A stretch of 64,000 nucleotides of DNA, from assembly GCA_021292105.1 (NCBI GenBank), contig CM037874.1, forward strand, positions 35,390,185 to 35,454,184, in the 5' to 3' direction. The DNA is from Anadara kagoshimensis (Eukaryota > Mollusca > Bivalvia > Arcoida > Arcidae). How positions within the stretch are numbered: the first letter of the stretch is position 1; each line of letters opens with the position of its first letter. Below, one piece after another: positions 9,967 to 23,100 of this stretch. The notes beneath the pieces were generated by a model. It did not search any database and was not told the DNA's origin. It worked only from the letters and a program-made list of their open reading frames with translations. Both the position numbers and the translations under genes were made by a program.

Positions 9967-11010
9967 CTATCAATATATACCCTGACCTGTCTGCAGAAGA
10001 CTTTCGACTCTTTTTCGTTCACTAAGTGTTTTTACTACAGGTCTGTACTGTACAAGGCTGTCTAAACAATAAAATGAAGAATTAGTGTCGGGTCGGCAGG
10101 TCATTTTTCCTCCACGTTAGCTTATATCTCCAAAGTTTTACGGCAGCTGCTGTCATCTAACTTGTTCCCTCGTTAGCTTATAGGTAGCTGCTTGCATCTT
10201 TATTTCTTGGCAGCTACATGTATTTTGGTCATTATTCACATGTATACATATGTATATAGACAGTATATATATGTGTATCTCTTGGCCTGTCGGCAGTCAA
10301 GCTTCGACTAATTTTCGTCAGTCGAGTGTAAAAACATCGATACGTCTGTTCTGTACATGTACATGTTACTAAAAGCCTCGAACTCGTTAGCTGTAGCTTC
10401 ACACCTTTTTGACAGTTACCATCTACATGTATTTCTTGACAGCTTTTTTTGCCATCAGCTATCTATATATCTCGCCTGTCAGCAGCAAAGCTTCGACACA
10501 TTCCCGATTGTTCAATGTAAATTTTTCGACAGGTAATTTAAATGCACATGTAACTAAAAAACCCGAGCTCGTTAGTTATATCTCTACAGCTTTTCGACAA
10601 CTGCCTTCTATCTGCAACATTTGGTCACTACCTCACCGCACCTACCCTGTTTGTGCCCGCTGCCACATAAGGTCCAGATACACCGTCTCTCTTTTCGTCC
10701 TTGGCTGCCATCCTTGTTGACGTCCAACTTCTCAAGCCCAGTTGTGATCTTTCTTGTTCATGTTGTCTTTGGTCGACTGTTCTCTTTCCTTCCGGATGCC
10801 ACGTCAATGCTGTTGTACATATTCTGGTGTTTTTAGCGCGTGACCAATCCATTACCATTTCCTGTGTGCTATAATATCCCTTAATTTTGATATTCTTGAT
10901 TTTCGGTGCAGATCCTTTTTTTTTTTGGCCAATAGCTTTCTATTTAAATTGGCCTGTCGGCAGCGGAGCTTCGACTCCTTTCCGAGAACTTTCGACAGGC
11001 CTGTATTAAA
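9967..11010. repeat. Decayed cluster of MITE family 1 fragments
   Basis: Several degenerate TIR pieces (CAGGTCTGTACTGTA at ~10038, GTCTGTTCTGTA at ~10344, CTTTCGACAGGCCTGTA at ~10988) are interleaved with GACAGCTTTTCG-type motifs. No intact element or gene is visible. Confidence 0.55.
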
Positions 11011-12333
11011 TATTAAAATCTACGTCTACGTGTAACTTAAAACATTCTCTTTCAGTTTCATCGATTTTTGTCTTAAACTTATATTATATTTTCTTCTCAT
11101 TTTTCTTCAGTCAGACTTATGAGTTTTATACATGTATACTGAGTCATCATTCATCACAGATATCGTTTTTCATATTTGTCAATATTTTATGAAAAGATAT
11201 TTTTAAAAGACAACGTCTGCTTTTTATCCAGATTTTTTGTTCACCGTCAGCCCACATGCAGATTATCTAATCATTGAGCAAGATGTTTGATTTATTGATG
11301 TAAAACTGTCAAAGATTTAAAGATTTTCTTTTCATTTTTAAAATGTTTTTTAACCCAAAGGATTGTAACTTTTTGTGTCCACGTCTTCGTTTTTTTCTTT
11401 AAATTTTTGTGTTGTTGCTATTGTGACGCGGAGTTTATGCAAAACTCTACATCCACTTCAAACAACATTGAAGAGAGCAGTTGTAATCCAGCAGAGGTTC
11501 CAACCAATCGATCATTTTCAGGGTTTTGTTTGTTTGTGTAATTTACTTATTATTTACTTGTCATTCTTTTACAAAATGAAGAAAAACGACATCCCATGAT
11601 ACAAATATCCAGAGCTGAACTGGGATTCTGGTTTCGGGCTAGTTTGTCAAACATCATACGGATTTTAGCAAACAAAATTTATTGAAGATACCATTAACAA
11701 AATGTAGAGTTTTTTTATAGCCAACATATTTGTTGTGTTTGGTGATATAATTTTCCAACAACAAACAATCGGTATACTAATGGACACAAAATGTGCACCA
11801 TTAATTGTTGATTTGTTCCTATATTCCTATGAAGCAGTATTTATGCAGCCTTGTTAAATCTGGAGAGAAGACTGACGCCACATAACTCACATACAGAAGC
11901 TTTATATTTTAATAAATTTGGAGATTATGTGAATGCCATCCATATCCTAGTGAGCTTGAAATAAAAGATACGGCTATTTCTGCAAGTTCTGTGTTATATT
12001 TAGATTTATACAACAATTATGACGCCTACGCAAAAAAGCTACATTTGGAGCTGTATGACAAACGTGATGACTTCAATTTTTCTATAGTCAACTTTTCTAT
12101 ATAGCAATATACCTGTTGCTCCTGCTTATGATGTATTTGTTTCTCAAATAAAACGGTATAGTAGAGCGTGTCTCTACTACGGTAAATTTAGCTGCTCACA
12201 ACAATTTAGCTGCTCACAAATAAATTGGTGTGAGCAGCTTTAAATTGTTGGCATAACAATAAATTAAATATTAGGGATATTAAGTCTAAGGTTATCAAAG
12301 CCTTACACAAATTTTTGCCGTCATCCAAATATT
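11011..12333. other. No recognised feature
   Basis: AT-rich DNA. An open frame at 11375-11599 has no recognisable domain and no splice partner. Nothing else is supported. Confidence 0.5.
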
Positions 12334-12560
12334 TATAAGTGTGATGTCTCTGTATCTAAAATTACTCTGGATATTTTCTACGTCCCATAGTTCCATGTTC
12401 TCTCAATTTCGATTTCACACTTGGGATACTTTGTGCATCCGGGACATTCCGTCTCGCTTACCTTGCGGAAGTTTGCGTGTTTAACTTAATTTCCCAGTTT
12501 CAAATGTTTTACTCTGCTTTAGGACTGTGATTTTAAGATGGGTTAGTATGTTTGTTTTTG
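12334..12560 (+). repeat. Dispersed repeat family D
   Basis: Contains GTGATGTCTCTGTATC, CCCATAGTTCCATG, GGAAGTTTGCGTGTTTAAC, TTTTACTCTGCTTTAGGACTGTGAT and GTTAGTATGTTTG. The same ordered blocks recur at a dozen places on both strands of this window. Class unknown; no TIR, tRNA head or conserved frame is apparent. Confidence 0.75.
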
Positions 12561-12845
12561 ATTTGATTACTTGCAATTGCAACCAAAATGTCCAGAAAAA
12601 ACTGACCTTTGGTAAACATGCTAAATTAACTGTCAAAACCTTGCCTTTAGATTCCGCCAATTTCATAAAAAAAATGCCACCAGATTTGACACCAATATTT
12701 TCATTTTTTTTACGGGGGATCCCCTGACTCCCCAAGTATGTCTTTTTATGCGACAGTTTATTCTACTTTGAATCCACATCATTTTCACCTGGCTACGCGC
12801 CTGAAAACAATACATGTACTGTTTACAATTAAATTTGTAAACCCT

Positions 12846-12866
12846 TACCCCCCCCCCCCCCCCCCT
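12846..12866. repeat. Poly-C tract
   Basis: About 18-20 consecutive C. Similar tracts lie at ~31766-31784 and ~38977-38993. Confidence 0.9.
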
Positions 12867-13235
12867 GTCCTTCGGTTTTAGAGTTGGAAGTCTTAGTATT
12901 TCGATTGGAATTTTATTTTTTTACCGTGAAAACAATCCAAAATTCGTATAATTAAAGTCTCGCAAAATTTCCGACATATGGTACATGTGTATACATAATT
13001 ACCTAGCTGTTTTGATTAGATATACATCTCCAATAAGACGTAGCTGGCAATACAAAGAAAACAGATAAAAAAGACAAGCTATAAGGGAACTAGTGCTATA
13101 ATTTCCATACTAATCTCATTTACTGGTGAAGTATAAGTACTATAAGAAGAAATATAAACGCTGGGAATCTTGAGCTGGTTTGACTTTCTCAACTATTTCA
13201 CGATTTCGAGCTAAAAGTGAAAGTACATGTACAAA

Positions 13236-13380
13236 AAGATAGCCAATCAGAACGTTTACCGTAATTCAGTTCAGGATCAAATGCCAATCAAAACGTTTAC
13301 CGTAATTCGGTGCAGATCAAAATCATTTTGTACTTTCACTTTTAGACAATCAGAACGTTTGCCGAAATTAGGTGCGAGAT
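13236..13380. repeat. Three degenerate ~40-50-bp direct repeats
   Basis: CCAATCAGAACGTTTACCGTAATTCAG-type units at ~13242, ~13283 and ~13349. Low copy, no coding content. Confidence 0.6.
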
Positions 13381-13660
13381 AATTATTTCTAATTGACTGT
13401 GCCATGTCAGAAAGTGCAATGGTAAAATAAAGTTTAGATCCCGTAACACGGTTTAGAGACGTCAATGACAGACATTTTTTACATCATTCTTTAGCAGAAT
13501 ATACAATGTCTGTAGAAAAGAATGGTATATGTTGTGTTTTTGAGTTCCCAGGTATTACCTCAAAAACAAAGAAACATCAAGGGGTTCAACGCGTTGGATA
13601 ACTTGAAGATGGATACCTTGTGTTATGTTTAGTTATAGTTATATTTTTTAATGTTAGATT

Positions 13661-13793
13661 AATAGAATCTATCACTACTTGTGGTGCCAGATAGGGCAAT
13701 CTCAACCCGAGTTCTAATATATTTGGTCCCAAATATATTAGAACGAGGGTTGAGATTTCCTTATCTGGCACCACAAGTAATGATTGATTCTAT
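13661..13793. mobile_element. Hairpin (foldback) MITE
   Basis: Two ~60-bp arms (AATAGAATCTATCACTACTTG..., GGTGCCAGATA, TCTCAACCC, CTAATATATTTGG) are near-perfect inverted copies around a 2-4-bp centre. A related, more open copy lies at 55027-55198 and half-copies near 55500 and 55980. Confidence 0.8.
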
Positions 13794-14247
13794 TTCTTGC
13801 ATCAGAAAGTATAATTTTTCAATTTTAAATCAATTTCATCTTTCGATACACCTCTGATTTTGTTGATAAAATTTTGGGGGAAAAACAGCGTGTAGGCTAT
13901 CTTGCACAGGGGGGTACAAGATGGAGATCTTGCACCTGTCTTTTTATGGATTTTTCTATCTGGGTGCAAGAAACAAGTATCTGTGGTTCCGAAAGTGAGA
14001 AGATTGAACCAAAGGAAAGAAAGCCTTTTCGCTAAGAAGATATATTCGTGGTACACGTGTCATCGCACAAAAACGCGAATACATGTATTTTTTCTTCGCC
14101 AATGTTTCTTCTTACATAATGCTATTACAGCTCTTTTATGACCATTCTAGGACCAGAATTTCAAAAGTCAAAAGTTCCTTCGGTTGACTAAGCTACTTGT
14201 AGGCGACATTAATCATTGTAGGAGTCGATCAATAGACCCTTACTACT

Positions 14248-14505
14248 CGTTGTCATAAACGTACTGCGTGTACACTTTGCAAATCGCATCTTAACTTAGT
14301 AAAACATGAATCTATTAACTCATCACTGAATCGTGGGCGTTATTTTAACTGTATACGCCCCAGCCTCGCAATCATTCGTTGTCATAAACGTATTGCGTGC
14401 ACACTTCGCAAATCGCATCTTAACTTAGTGAAATATGAATCTATTCACTCATCACTAAATCGTGGGCGTTATTTTAACTGTATACGCCCCAGCCTCGCAA
14501 TCATT
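14248..14505. repeat. 129-bp tandem duplication
   Basis: CGTTGTCATAAACGTA begins units at 14248 and 14377. Both end in TATACGCCCCAGCCTCGCAA and differ at only a few positions. Confidence 0.9.
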
Positions 14506-14744
14506 CCTTAGCTAAGATTTTCCTTAACTTAAATTTAGCAAAAGTTGGTAATCTGTTTTTGGAACTACTGAGGAATATTTTTTGTCAAATCTCGATGTAG
14601 ATGTTTTAATCTAGAAGTGAGCTTATGATTGATACATTAAATTACTGAATATCTCCAAAATTAAGAAAATTATAAAGGATTGAAATTTTGCAAGATTTAA
14701 GTTAAGGAAAATCTTAGCTAAGGAATGATTGTGAAACCGGGGCC
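14486..14744. mobile_element. Foldback element with ~50-bp inverted ends
   Basis: The left arm AATCATTCCTTAGCTAAGAT continues as TTTCCTTAACTTAAAT and is repeated inverted at ~14693-14730. About 150 bp lie between. The left end coincides with the end of the 129-bp duplication. Confidence 0.75.
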
Positions 14745-15224
14745 AGGTACTTAGTGTGACTGAACAAAGAGGAATAACTCTTTATAATTTTGAAGAACGT
14801 GTTGTAATGTGTAGGTCTCCGATCGTTTATATCGAACTTATTTTAAAAACAGATATGCGAGCGATGTCAAATTTGTACAAAAAATGATATTAATTAAACT
14901 AGAAATCGCTAACAATCATTACGTCATTACGACATGTCTATAACAACTTGTATTCTTTTTACATAACAAACTTTCTAAGCCACATGATAAACTTTCCAAG
15001 CCACCCTTTAAGTATTTTTCCTTTTAAATCAAGGTAATGTGTGTCTTTTTCATATAAAACAATAATATCAGTTACATGTAGTTGATTAAATGTTGTTTTA
15101 CATCACTCCTTCCCACTTCCAATTGGACAAACGCAAACCAAATCAATGATACGTTTTGGATGTATGTTAGCTTTTATATTGGCAATGGAACTCGGTAGCG
15201 TGAGCCACTTTTAAGACGTGTTCT

Positions 15225-15490
15225 TCAAAACTTCTTAACAGGCCCATGATGGACCAGTGAACTTAGCGCAATGACTATGCTTCTCATCGCCTAGGTCCAA
15301 GTCACATTCGGGACCGATACTTGTGCGAGAAAATGTGTCAGTTTGCTTACAAATTCAAGGATTGGTGGTTTTCGTTTAATCTCTGACCGACTCGATGTAA
15401 GCGAAAGTGCCTTGGCTTTGGCATTAAACATCATCATTCTTTTCCGTTCAACTCGTGAACAAAAAACCGTGTCTGGCCCCAAACGTTAAC
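15225..15490 (+). mobile_element. Possible SINE, unassigned family
   Basis: A tRNA-like start (AACTTAGCGCAATGACTATGC, CCTAGGTCCAAGTC) is followed by ~230 bp ending ...TGGCATTAAACATCATCATTC. It is unlike family A in the body. Boundaries and identity are uncertain. Confidence 0.35.
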
Positions 15491-15624
15491 ATGAATGATA
15501 TACAGAAAACAAAATAAATAAGTAAATAAAATTATAATATAAATTCGAATCTGATTTTAATATACAAAATGTATTAACTAGGGTATTGGTTCACAGATTT
15601 CCGTCAATTGGCCTAAACGATAAT

Positions 15625-17098
15625 TTACGTTATATGGGAATCCTTATTGTTGTTGTTTTCCTTACGGAGTTTAAGCCACTGGCACAATGGATGAATTAGT
15701 GACAGCGATGTCAAACATATTAAAGATATATTGACCTGCAAAACAAGAAGAAAAAACGTAAATAAATGGCATGATAAAAATTCTGAACGTTAATCATGGG
15801 TTACACCGGTTATCCCGGGAATTGTATGGAGTAATGGTGTTTTAACCTTCAATCAAAATATTTCGCGGTGGACCTATCTGCGATAATTGAAAGCGAAGTG
15901 TCCCTAAAAATCACGATAATCTGCGGCAATGGAAATCCATTCCCTCACACTAGGATCTGTCTAAAGTGGGATTCGACGAGAGTAACTTTGAGCCGTACAC
16001 CAGCGTTTACAGCAATTAATCCGATACCGGCTGCCAAAGTCTTTTTCTATCGCCTCCAGCAAGAATATGTTACTGTCTGCTGCTTTAGTGCTGGAATAGT
16101 ACAGGTTGACTGAACGTATATTTAACGTCCCAGTCAAGAAAAGTTAACTTATATCGAAACGTCACCAGCTTTAATTGAAATGACAGTAATGTTGGTCTTT
16201 GCAGTGCGCTAAAGAAAATTTGACCGGGGGAGGGGGGGGGGGTGGGTTAATGAGCCCGCTTTCAAAATATTCATAGAACTTAACGGCTTTCATTTTTGAA
16301 TGCCGAGTGCTTGGCCAAACAACCGTGAATCACTTCCTTTTTTTAAATCTTGATCGGACCCCGGCCGGGTTCGAACCCATGACCTCCTACATACGTAGCA
16401 AGCATTCTACAATCTTAGCTACCGTAGTAATGAAACAGAAATCCAGGGTGTTAATTTATCGATGGGTCTTTATTACGGGGAAGAGTTGAGTTGAGTTGAG
16501 TAATGGTGTTTAACGTCTCAGTCAATATCATTTCAATTATATCGCTGAGACGTCGCCAGCTGTAAGTGAAGGTCTGTGCGTTGCGCTGATGGCATTATAC
16601 AGTAGGGTTCTTTAACGTACATGTACGTGCCAAGCCCACCGTGACAGACACGGGATCTCGTTTATTTTAGTTCCCATCCGAAAGACCGTGACTTTCATTT
16701 CGTAATGCCGAGTGCTTAGCGAAAGAATAGTCACTACCCACTTTCAAGTCTCGCCAGACCCGGTCGATGTTCGAACCCACGACCCACCACTTACGGGGCG
16801 AGCACTCTACCACCTGAGCTACCGCAGTGGTTGTCACGGGGAAGAGAATTGCACTGTCTGTTCACCAATCGAATACCATTATCAAAATCGGCTTGTGGAA
16901 TTTTTAGAATTTAATTTTGCCATTTGTTGTTACTCACGTGTTGTAACGATCCCTCATACGCCTCTGTCCAGTTAAATAAAGCATATTGCAGTAGAGATAT
17001 TGTCCCTCCTGTACCGATCATTATGCCATGAAGTATACCAAAATGTGTACTTGGAAATCTGAAAAATAGTTGAAACTCAAGCAAAATAATGATAATAA

Positions 17099-17129
<31 letters not shown>

Positions 17130-20100
17130 ATATGTGCCTAAACATCTTAGCTGTTTTTACTCTCGTAAGAGACCGGTTAAAAGAATCATATATGACCGTA
17201 AACTTGGACAATTCGGTTTAATTTCACGGTTATCAAACTTACACAGAACTCGGATAGATAATTTTAAAATGCAGTTGAATATGATGTTTAACATTCCATG
17301 TATTTCGATTAGTGAGAAAGTTTGAGTTCGTTTTTTTGTTTTTTTTTTCGAAATTGAGTGATTTCGTTCCTCCATCGTCCCCGAACTGACCGTCTTATAG
17401 TAACCCACTTCGAAAAAATTACGCAATTTGAAAAAAAAATCAAAGCACGCATTTTTTAAAGTGGGTTGTTACACGGCCTTGATATAAGAGAAAGAATCAT
17501 GACTTGTCGATTCGACAATCAGATGCTAGTTTTTACCCGACTCCGATATTGTTACCCTTCCATGTACTAATGTTACTTGTTTGTGGTTTGGTATTAATGC
17601 CACAGTACAGACTTGTCGAAAGTTTAACAATGAGCAAACGAAAAGGAATCGAAGATCTACCAAGCGTGCGAGAAATGACCCGAAATATAGTGGCTGAAGA
17701 ACTCTTGTTGAAGTTAACGAGCTGCCGAGATGAGTAGCCGAATCGGCAATAATTCGTAAGTCTAGTGTTAAACTTTCGACAGGCCTGTACTGTATTTCGT
17801 TGACAGGTAAATTCTTGATTTTGGGGTATCTACGGAAATTGAAACACCAGGAACATTATTGACTTCACAGTAATAGGAATGCATCAGTTGACAGTTTAAC
17901 ACTTAGCTAACGAATAACCACAGGATCAACAGCGTTTCTCGGCTCCTTGTTTGCGATATTTTGGCAGCTGTTATCTATCATTTGGACCAAAGAGTTACCT
18001 TTGTAACCTCGTTACCCGGCAAAAAAAATGAAGTCAGTTTTGAAAAAGTTCCGATTTCCTTCTTTATTATCATTGTAACCTTTGTAACCGTTGTACCCGT
18101 GTAACCTGGCAGATTTTTGAAAATTTGAAAAGTTTATCTGTAACTCAGTGTAACTCTATGTAACAAAAGAGTTACCTTTATAACCCCGTTACCCGGCAAA
18201 AAATGAAACCAGTTTTAAAAAAGAAGACATTTGAAACCATGTAAATGTATGTAACTACTATATAGTCGAGGTTACAAATGCTGATACTGCGTTTTTTGCA
18301 CACATAATTGGACATATATGTACCATTTCGTTCGCCAGTTGACAACCGAGCTTCGAATTCTTTTTGTTAGTGCGGTATTTTTGCAAGGCCTGTACAGTCA
18401 AACCTGTCTATAAAGGCCACCAAAGGGAACGGGTAAAATTGGCCTTAATGGAAAGGCGGTCTTTACGTACAGGTTCAAATAATATGAATAAAAACAATTG
18501 GGATACAATTTTATTGGCCTTTAAAGGCAGGTGCCCCTTATACAGAGGTTACCCTTAAGGCAGGTTGGACTGTACTTTACGTTTCTAAGGAAAAACACAA
18601 AAAAATTGTTAAATAGCATGCAATACAGACCTGTCGGAAGTTTAACACTGAACAAACGAAACGAAGCTAAAGTTTGGATGCTGAATGCCGAGTGTAGCTG
18701 GTGATTGAAAAGCTGCAATGATTTAGATAGCAGCTGACGAAACATACCGTAGGTAACGAGAGTCGAGATGAGATTTCGATCAGCACAAAGTCGTTAGCTA
18801 AGCGTTAACCTTTCGACAGGTCTGTAATTGACGTTTCGCCAGCCATGTCCTTTATGTTCCAACACTGGCCGCCATCACGGTAGCAAAGCAGCGTCACGGC
18901 AACTTCTTTCGCGACGAGTAGTGATACGGCTACTGAAAAAGGACGAGACCTGATACAAAGGGTTGTACATACACACTGTGTATAGGTTATTTAAAAAAAA
19001 TATGTGAAAAAATTACATTTTGTACCACAGAAACCACTGAACTATGTTACGACATGTTCTGTAGTAATGACGTCACTATTCACATTTGACAAATCGGAGA
19101 TTACCCAATGTACGTGTACTTTATCGCCAATGTTGTATCACAGTGTGGTGATACAAGATTCTGTATCATGCGTGTTCGACAAAACTTGTATTTTGTCAAA
19201 TCAGATATAAAAACTAGTCTAATGGAAGTTAAACATTTATGTCAGTGACGTCATTAAATGACACAATCCAGGCCGAGTTTTCAATCTATTTGTTATTAAA
19301 GCATGCTTGTCCTTTGTCGGAACAATGTGGGCGTGGCTGGCGATCCGTCAATTATGGAACTTACCTTGCACCTAAGTAAGCATTCGCTACACTGAATAGA
19401 AACCCCCGAAACACTGTCAGTAATACGAATGACGCTAATACGGCTTCTACTCGGAATATCATCTGTACAGCAGACAGTGAGATACCAAGCAAACTTGAAA
19501 AGATTAGTGGTAAAATAGCCGGTCCATGCTTTTTAAGTGCTGTGTTTGAAGCTAAAACAAAACAAAGGCGAATTAATAAGAGAACAACCCAGTATTCACC
19601 AACGAAACGTGCAAAAATTGGCTGTGAAGTAGCCGGTCGACATTTTTAGAGTGTGGTGTTTAAATTAAACTAAAACGTAATCAAAGGTTAATTTTGTCGG
19701 ATAATCATTCAGTATTACAAAAAATGATCTTCTTATAATGTGAAATACTGTTCATAGGAAATAGGACATACAATAATTTTAACTGTTTTAAAAATGTTAA
19801 AAAAATTTTTTATGAAAGTTCATTTACAATTTTACAATTTTGCGTTCTGCACGTTCAGACACATAATAAGTTAAGCAATACAAAATAATTGATCGTTAAA
19901 CGTGATGTAAAATGTCAAATGAAGTTTTCACAACCGATGTCCCTTGTCACGTTAGGCATTAATTCGCCTGTACGCTGTCTAACACACTACAAAGGTCAAA
20001 ACTTATGCACTTTCTCTTCATCTTCAGTTAGCGACGTCTCGATATAAATGAACTATTCTTGAGGTGGGCGTTCAACCCTATTCAATCAATATCAATCAAT

Positions 20101-23100
20101 CAACCAACGAATCAATCGATCATCAATCAATTAATCGACAAATTAAACGCCTAAGTATGAAACACATGTGCAGGACGTATATATGGAAACCGTTAATCTA
20201 ACGTTAACGTAAAGGTCTACTTTTAAAACGGCGTTATACAAATGTTAAAATCGGTACTTCTTACCCCTTTAGTTTCAGTACATATGTACTTACCACTGTA
20301 TCTTTGTACTTGTAAATCGTAAAACGCTCCTGATAACACCGACATGAAAAATCCGCCCATCATTATATATAGAGATATATTTGTAAGTCTGCTAACTGGA
20401 AGGAAAGTAATGATAAGGTAAATAAATCAACAATTAACACTAATACATGTCATACTCATAATTCAGAAGCCAAGAAAAAATTTAAAGCTGACAAGTAAGG
20501 TTGAACACGTGAACGTCCACGTTTGTACCTCCTGTTTAGCTAGCTACATCCGTCACGTGTGTTATCGAAAATCTTGTGTACCGGTTTATTTCAATTGTAT
20601 TCTTGGTTTTGTATCCAAAACACACATACATATCCATTTCCTAATAACAATCCAGAAGCAAAGTAAAAACTTTAGAACTGAAAAGTTAGATTAGACACGT
20701 GAACTTCCACCAGGGGCGTCAGGCCGAATGCTCCGGAATAGTAAGCACATCCTGTTTAGTTAGCTACACCCGCCACATGTGTAATGAAAATTGTGTGAAA
20801 GGAACATGGAACTATGGGAGGTAAAATATATCCAGGGCAATACTGAATACAGAGACATCAAACTTATCAACAATACTGTGATGACGGCCATAAAACTTTG
20901 TGAGGGCCTTGATAAGGCTAGGCTTGCAATATTCCTGAGCCAACAATTCATATGCAAGCAGCCTGCTTCGTATCTACTTTCAAGTTGCAAATGACGATTC
21001 ATAATCAAAAAAGGGGCTCTTGGATTAAAATAATGAGATTTTCACTTTTTGTTTTATTTTTAAGCAAATTGGGGTTATACATAAAAGTAATAAATTAAAA
21101 GTTAAAGTTAAATTGACCCAATTTTAATAGTTCCAACGCGCGCAACAATTTTTTTTAAATATTTTTTTATTATTTTGACATTCAACATATATACAATAAC
21201 ATTACAATTTTTACAAATAATATATCGAAATTTATAAATAATTTATATAAAAGTATGCATTATATGATCTACAATTATGATGTTGAATGTTTGATATAGG
21301 GAGGGAGAAAGCGATGTGGATATATATTTCGTTTTTAGTTAAATATTGTTAACAAATGTCCCCAATATCTTGAAAAATGTTCATATTTCCCTTTTTTTCT
21401 AATTGCTATACATGTAGATTTTTTTATATTTATCATGTTTTAATTGTATTTTGATATGCACTTCGAGACAATATTCTAATTAAGCATCTTGATTTGAGAC
21501 AATTGTAGACAAATTCCAAAAATCGCAAATCAGTATAATTATACAGCGTTTGTTTATAATTTCTTTCAGTGTCAGCGGTTGCAGACAGCTTAAGACTTGC
21601 TTACACCTCCGGAACATCCGGCATCACTTCTCTGATGGAAGAATGGAAGTACACGTGTTTAAATCAATTTGCAAGTTTCCAGTTTTCATTTTTGGGATTA
21701 TGGTTTGAAAATGTGTCATTTTTCATTTTTAAAAACCTTTTAAATTCAATACATTCGAAAAAGATAAACGACACATGTTCAGTTTTTTATCATTTCAGAA
21801 ATCACATATCAGTAATATTAAAAATTCCAATAGATTCCCTCATAATAGGAAAATGCACTCATTTAAAAAAAATATTTTCGACACTTACCTTCTTGGATGT
21901 CGTTACTTATGAAGCTGATATACGGATTAACTGTTCCTATATAATAGTGAAATCGTAACTGAAGTACACAAAACCACAATAAGTGTAGTACATAACTGCT
22001 TGACATTGTATAGGATCGTAAACCATGTTGTGCTTTTATGTCTCTTGTACAATTGCGTCTCTCTTTCCCTGAAAATATACATTGTACATACGATAGTAAT
22101 ATTGTGAAATATCTATTTTCGCGATGTCCAAAAAAAATTCGTTGAGTGGTTAATTCGTTTATTTTATTACCCTTTAATTTAAGTTTGTAACAATATTTCA
22201 TTGACATGTAAATTCGTGACTGAAATTGACTACAAAAACAAACGAAAATTGAGATTCCATAAAAATTAATTCCACAGTAGTAAAACAATTAGATAGAAAG
22301 TCTCACATTGGGAACATAAATATACATTTTTTAATTTTTTTTTAAATTGTTCAAATTTGACCAATTCTGTATCTACAGGTGTACATGTGTATCCACATTA
22401 GTTGATGAAATGTCCTTGGCTCTTAATAGCAGGATTCAACTGCAAAATGCATTTTTAATGTGTACAAGTACAACAGTTCTTATTCATCAATACGGGATTT
22501 CGATATGTTCAAGGACCATTACTTATTTCACCTGTAAAATGCATTTTAAATCTCTACAAGTACGACAGTACCCAAACATCAGTTCAAAGTTTAAACATGT
22601 TTAGATGCATGCCATGAATAAGTAAGTAAGTGTTTTATTGAAGTGGCATGTGTGTGAATAAAAATGATATATCTAAAATAATGCATGATAATATTACACC
22701 CGGCCTATTTGGCATATATATGTCACTACTGAGCAAAAAGGCTATTTTGAACATGGAATATGGTAAATTACATTTTAATAAAGAATTGCTCGGACAAATT
22801 AACAGTGCATATTTATTAACTATTCAGAGACCTAACTAAAAATTATATTTTTGTCAATGCTGCATGTTTTGGTTAACGTCTGTATATGGAAAAAATCACA
22901 TTTGTCACAGAAAATATGTATTCCAGCTATCCATTTGGGCCCAAGACAATTCACACCTGGACGACCTACATATAACCAATGAGGTACCTAATAGGAGTAT
23001 TTATACTTAACCATTTTGATTTTATTGAAAAAGTGGCAAAATTTATGGTATGCACACACTCACATAGACTGATTTAAAAGAAAACGTTATTTTTCCACTT

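Noticed and set aside
10409..10858. Overlapping open frames on both strands
   Set aside because: They lie in decayed MITE sequence, overlap each other and have no recognisable domain.
21863..22288. Single-exon 141-codon protein on the minus strand
   Set aside because: Only 21889-22068 is coding, as SLC43 exon 6; the upstream part is intron read through the acceptor.
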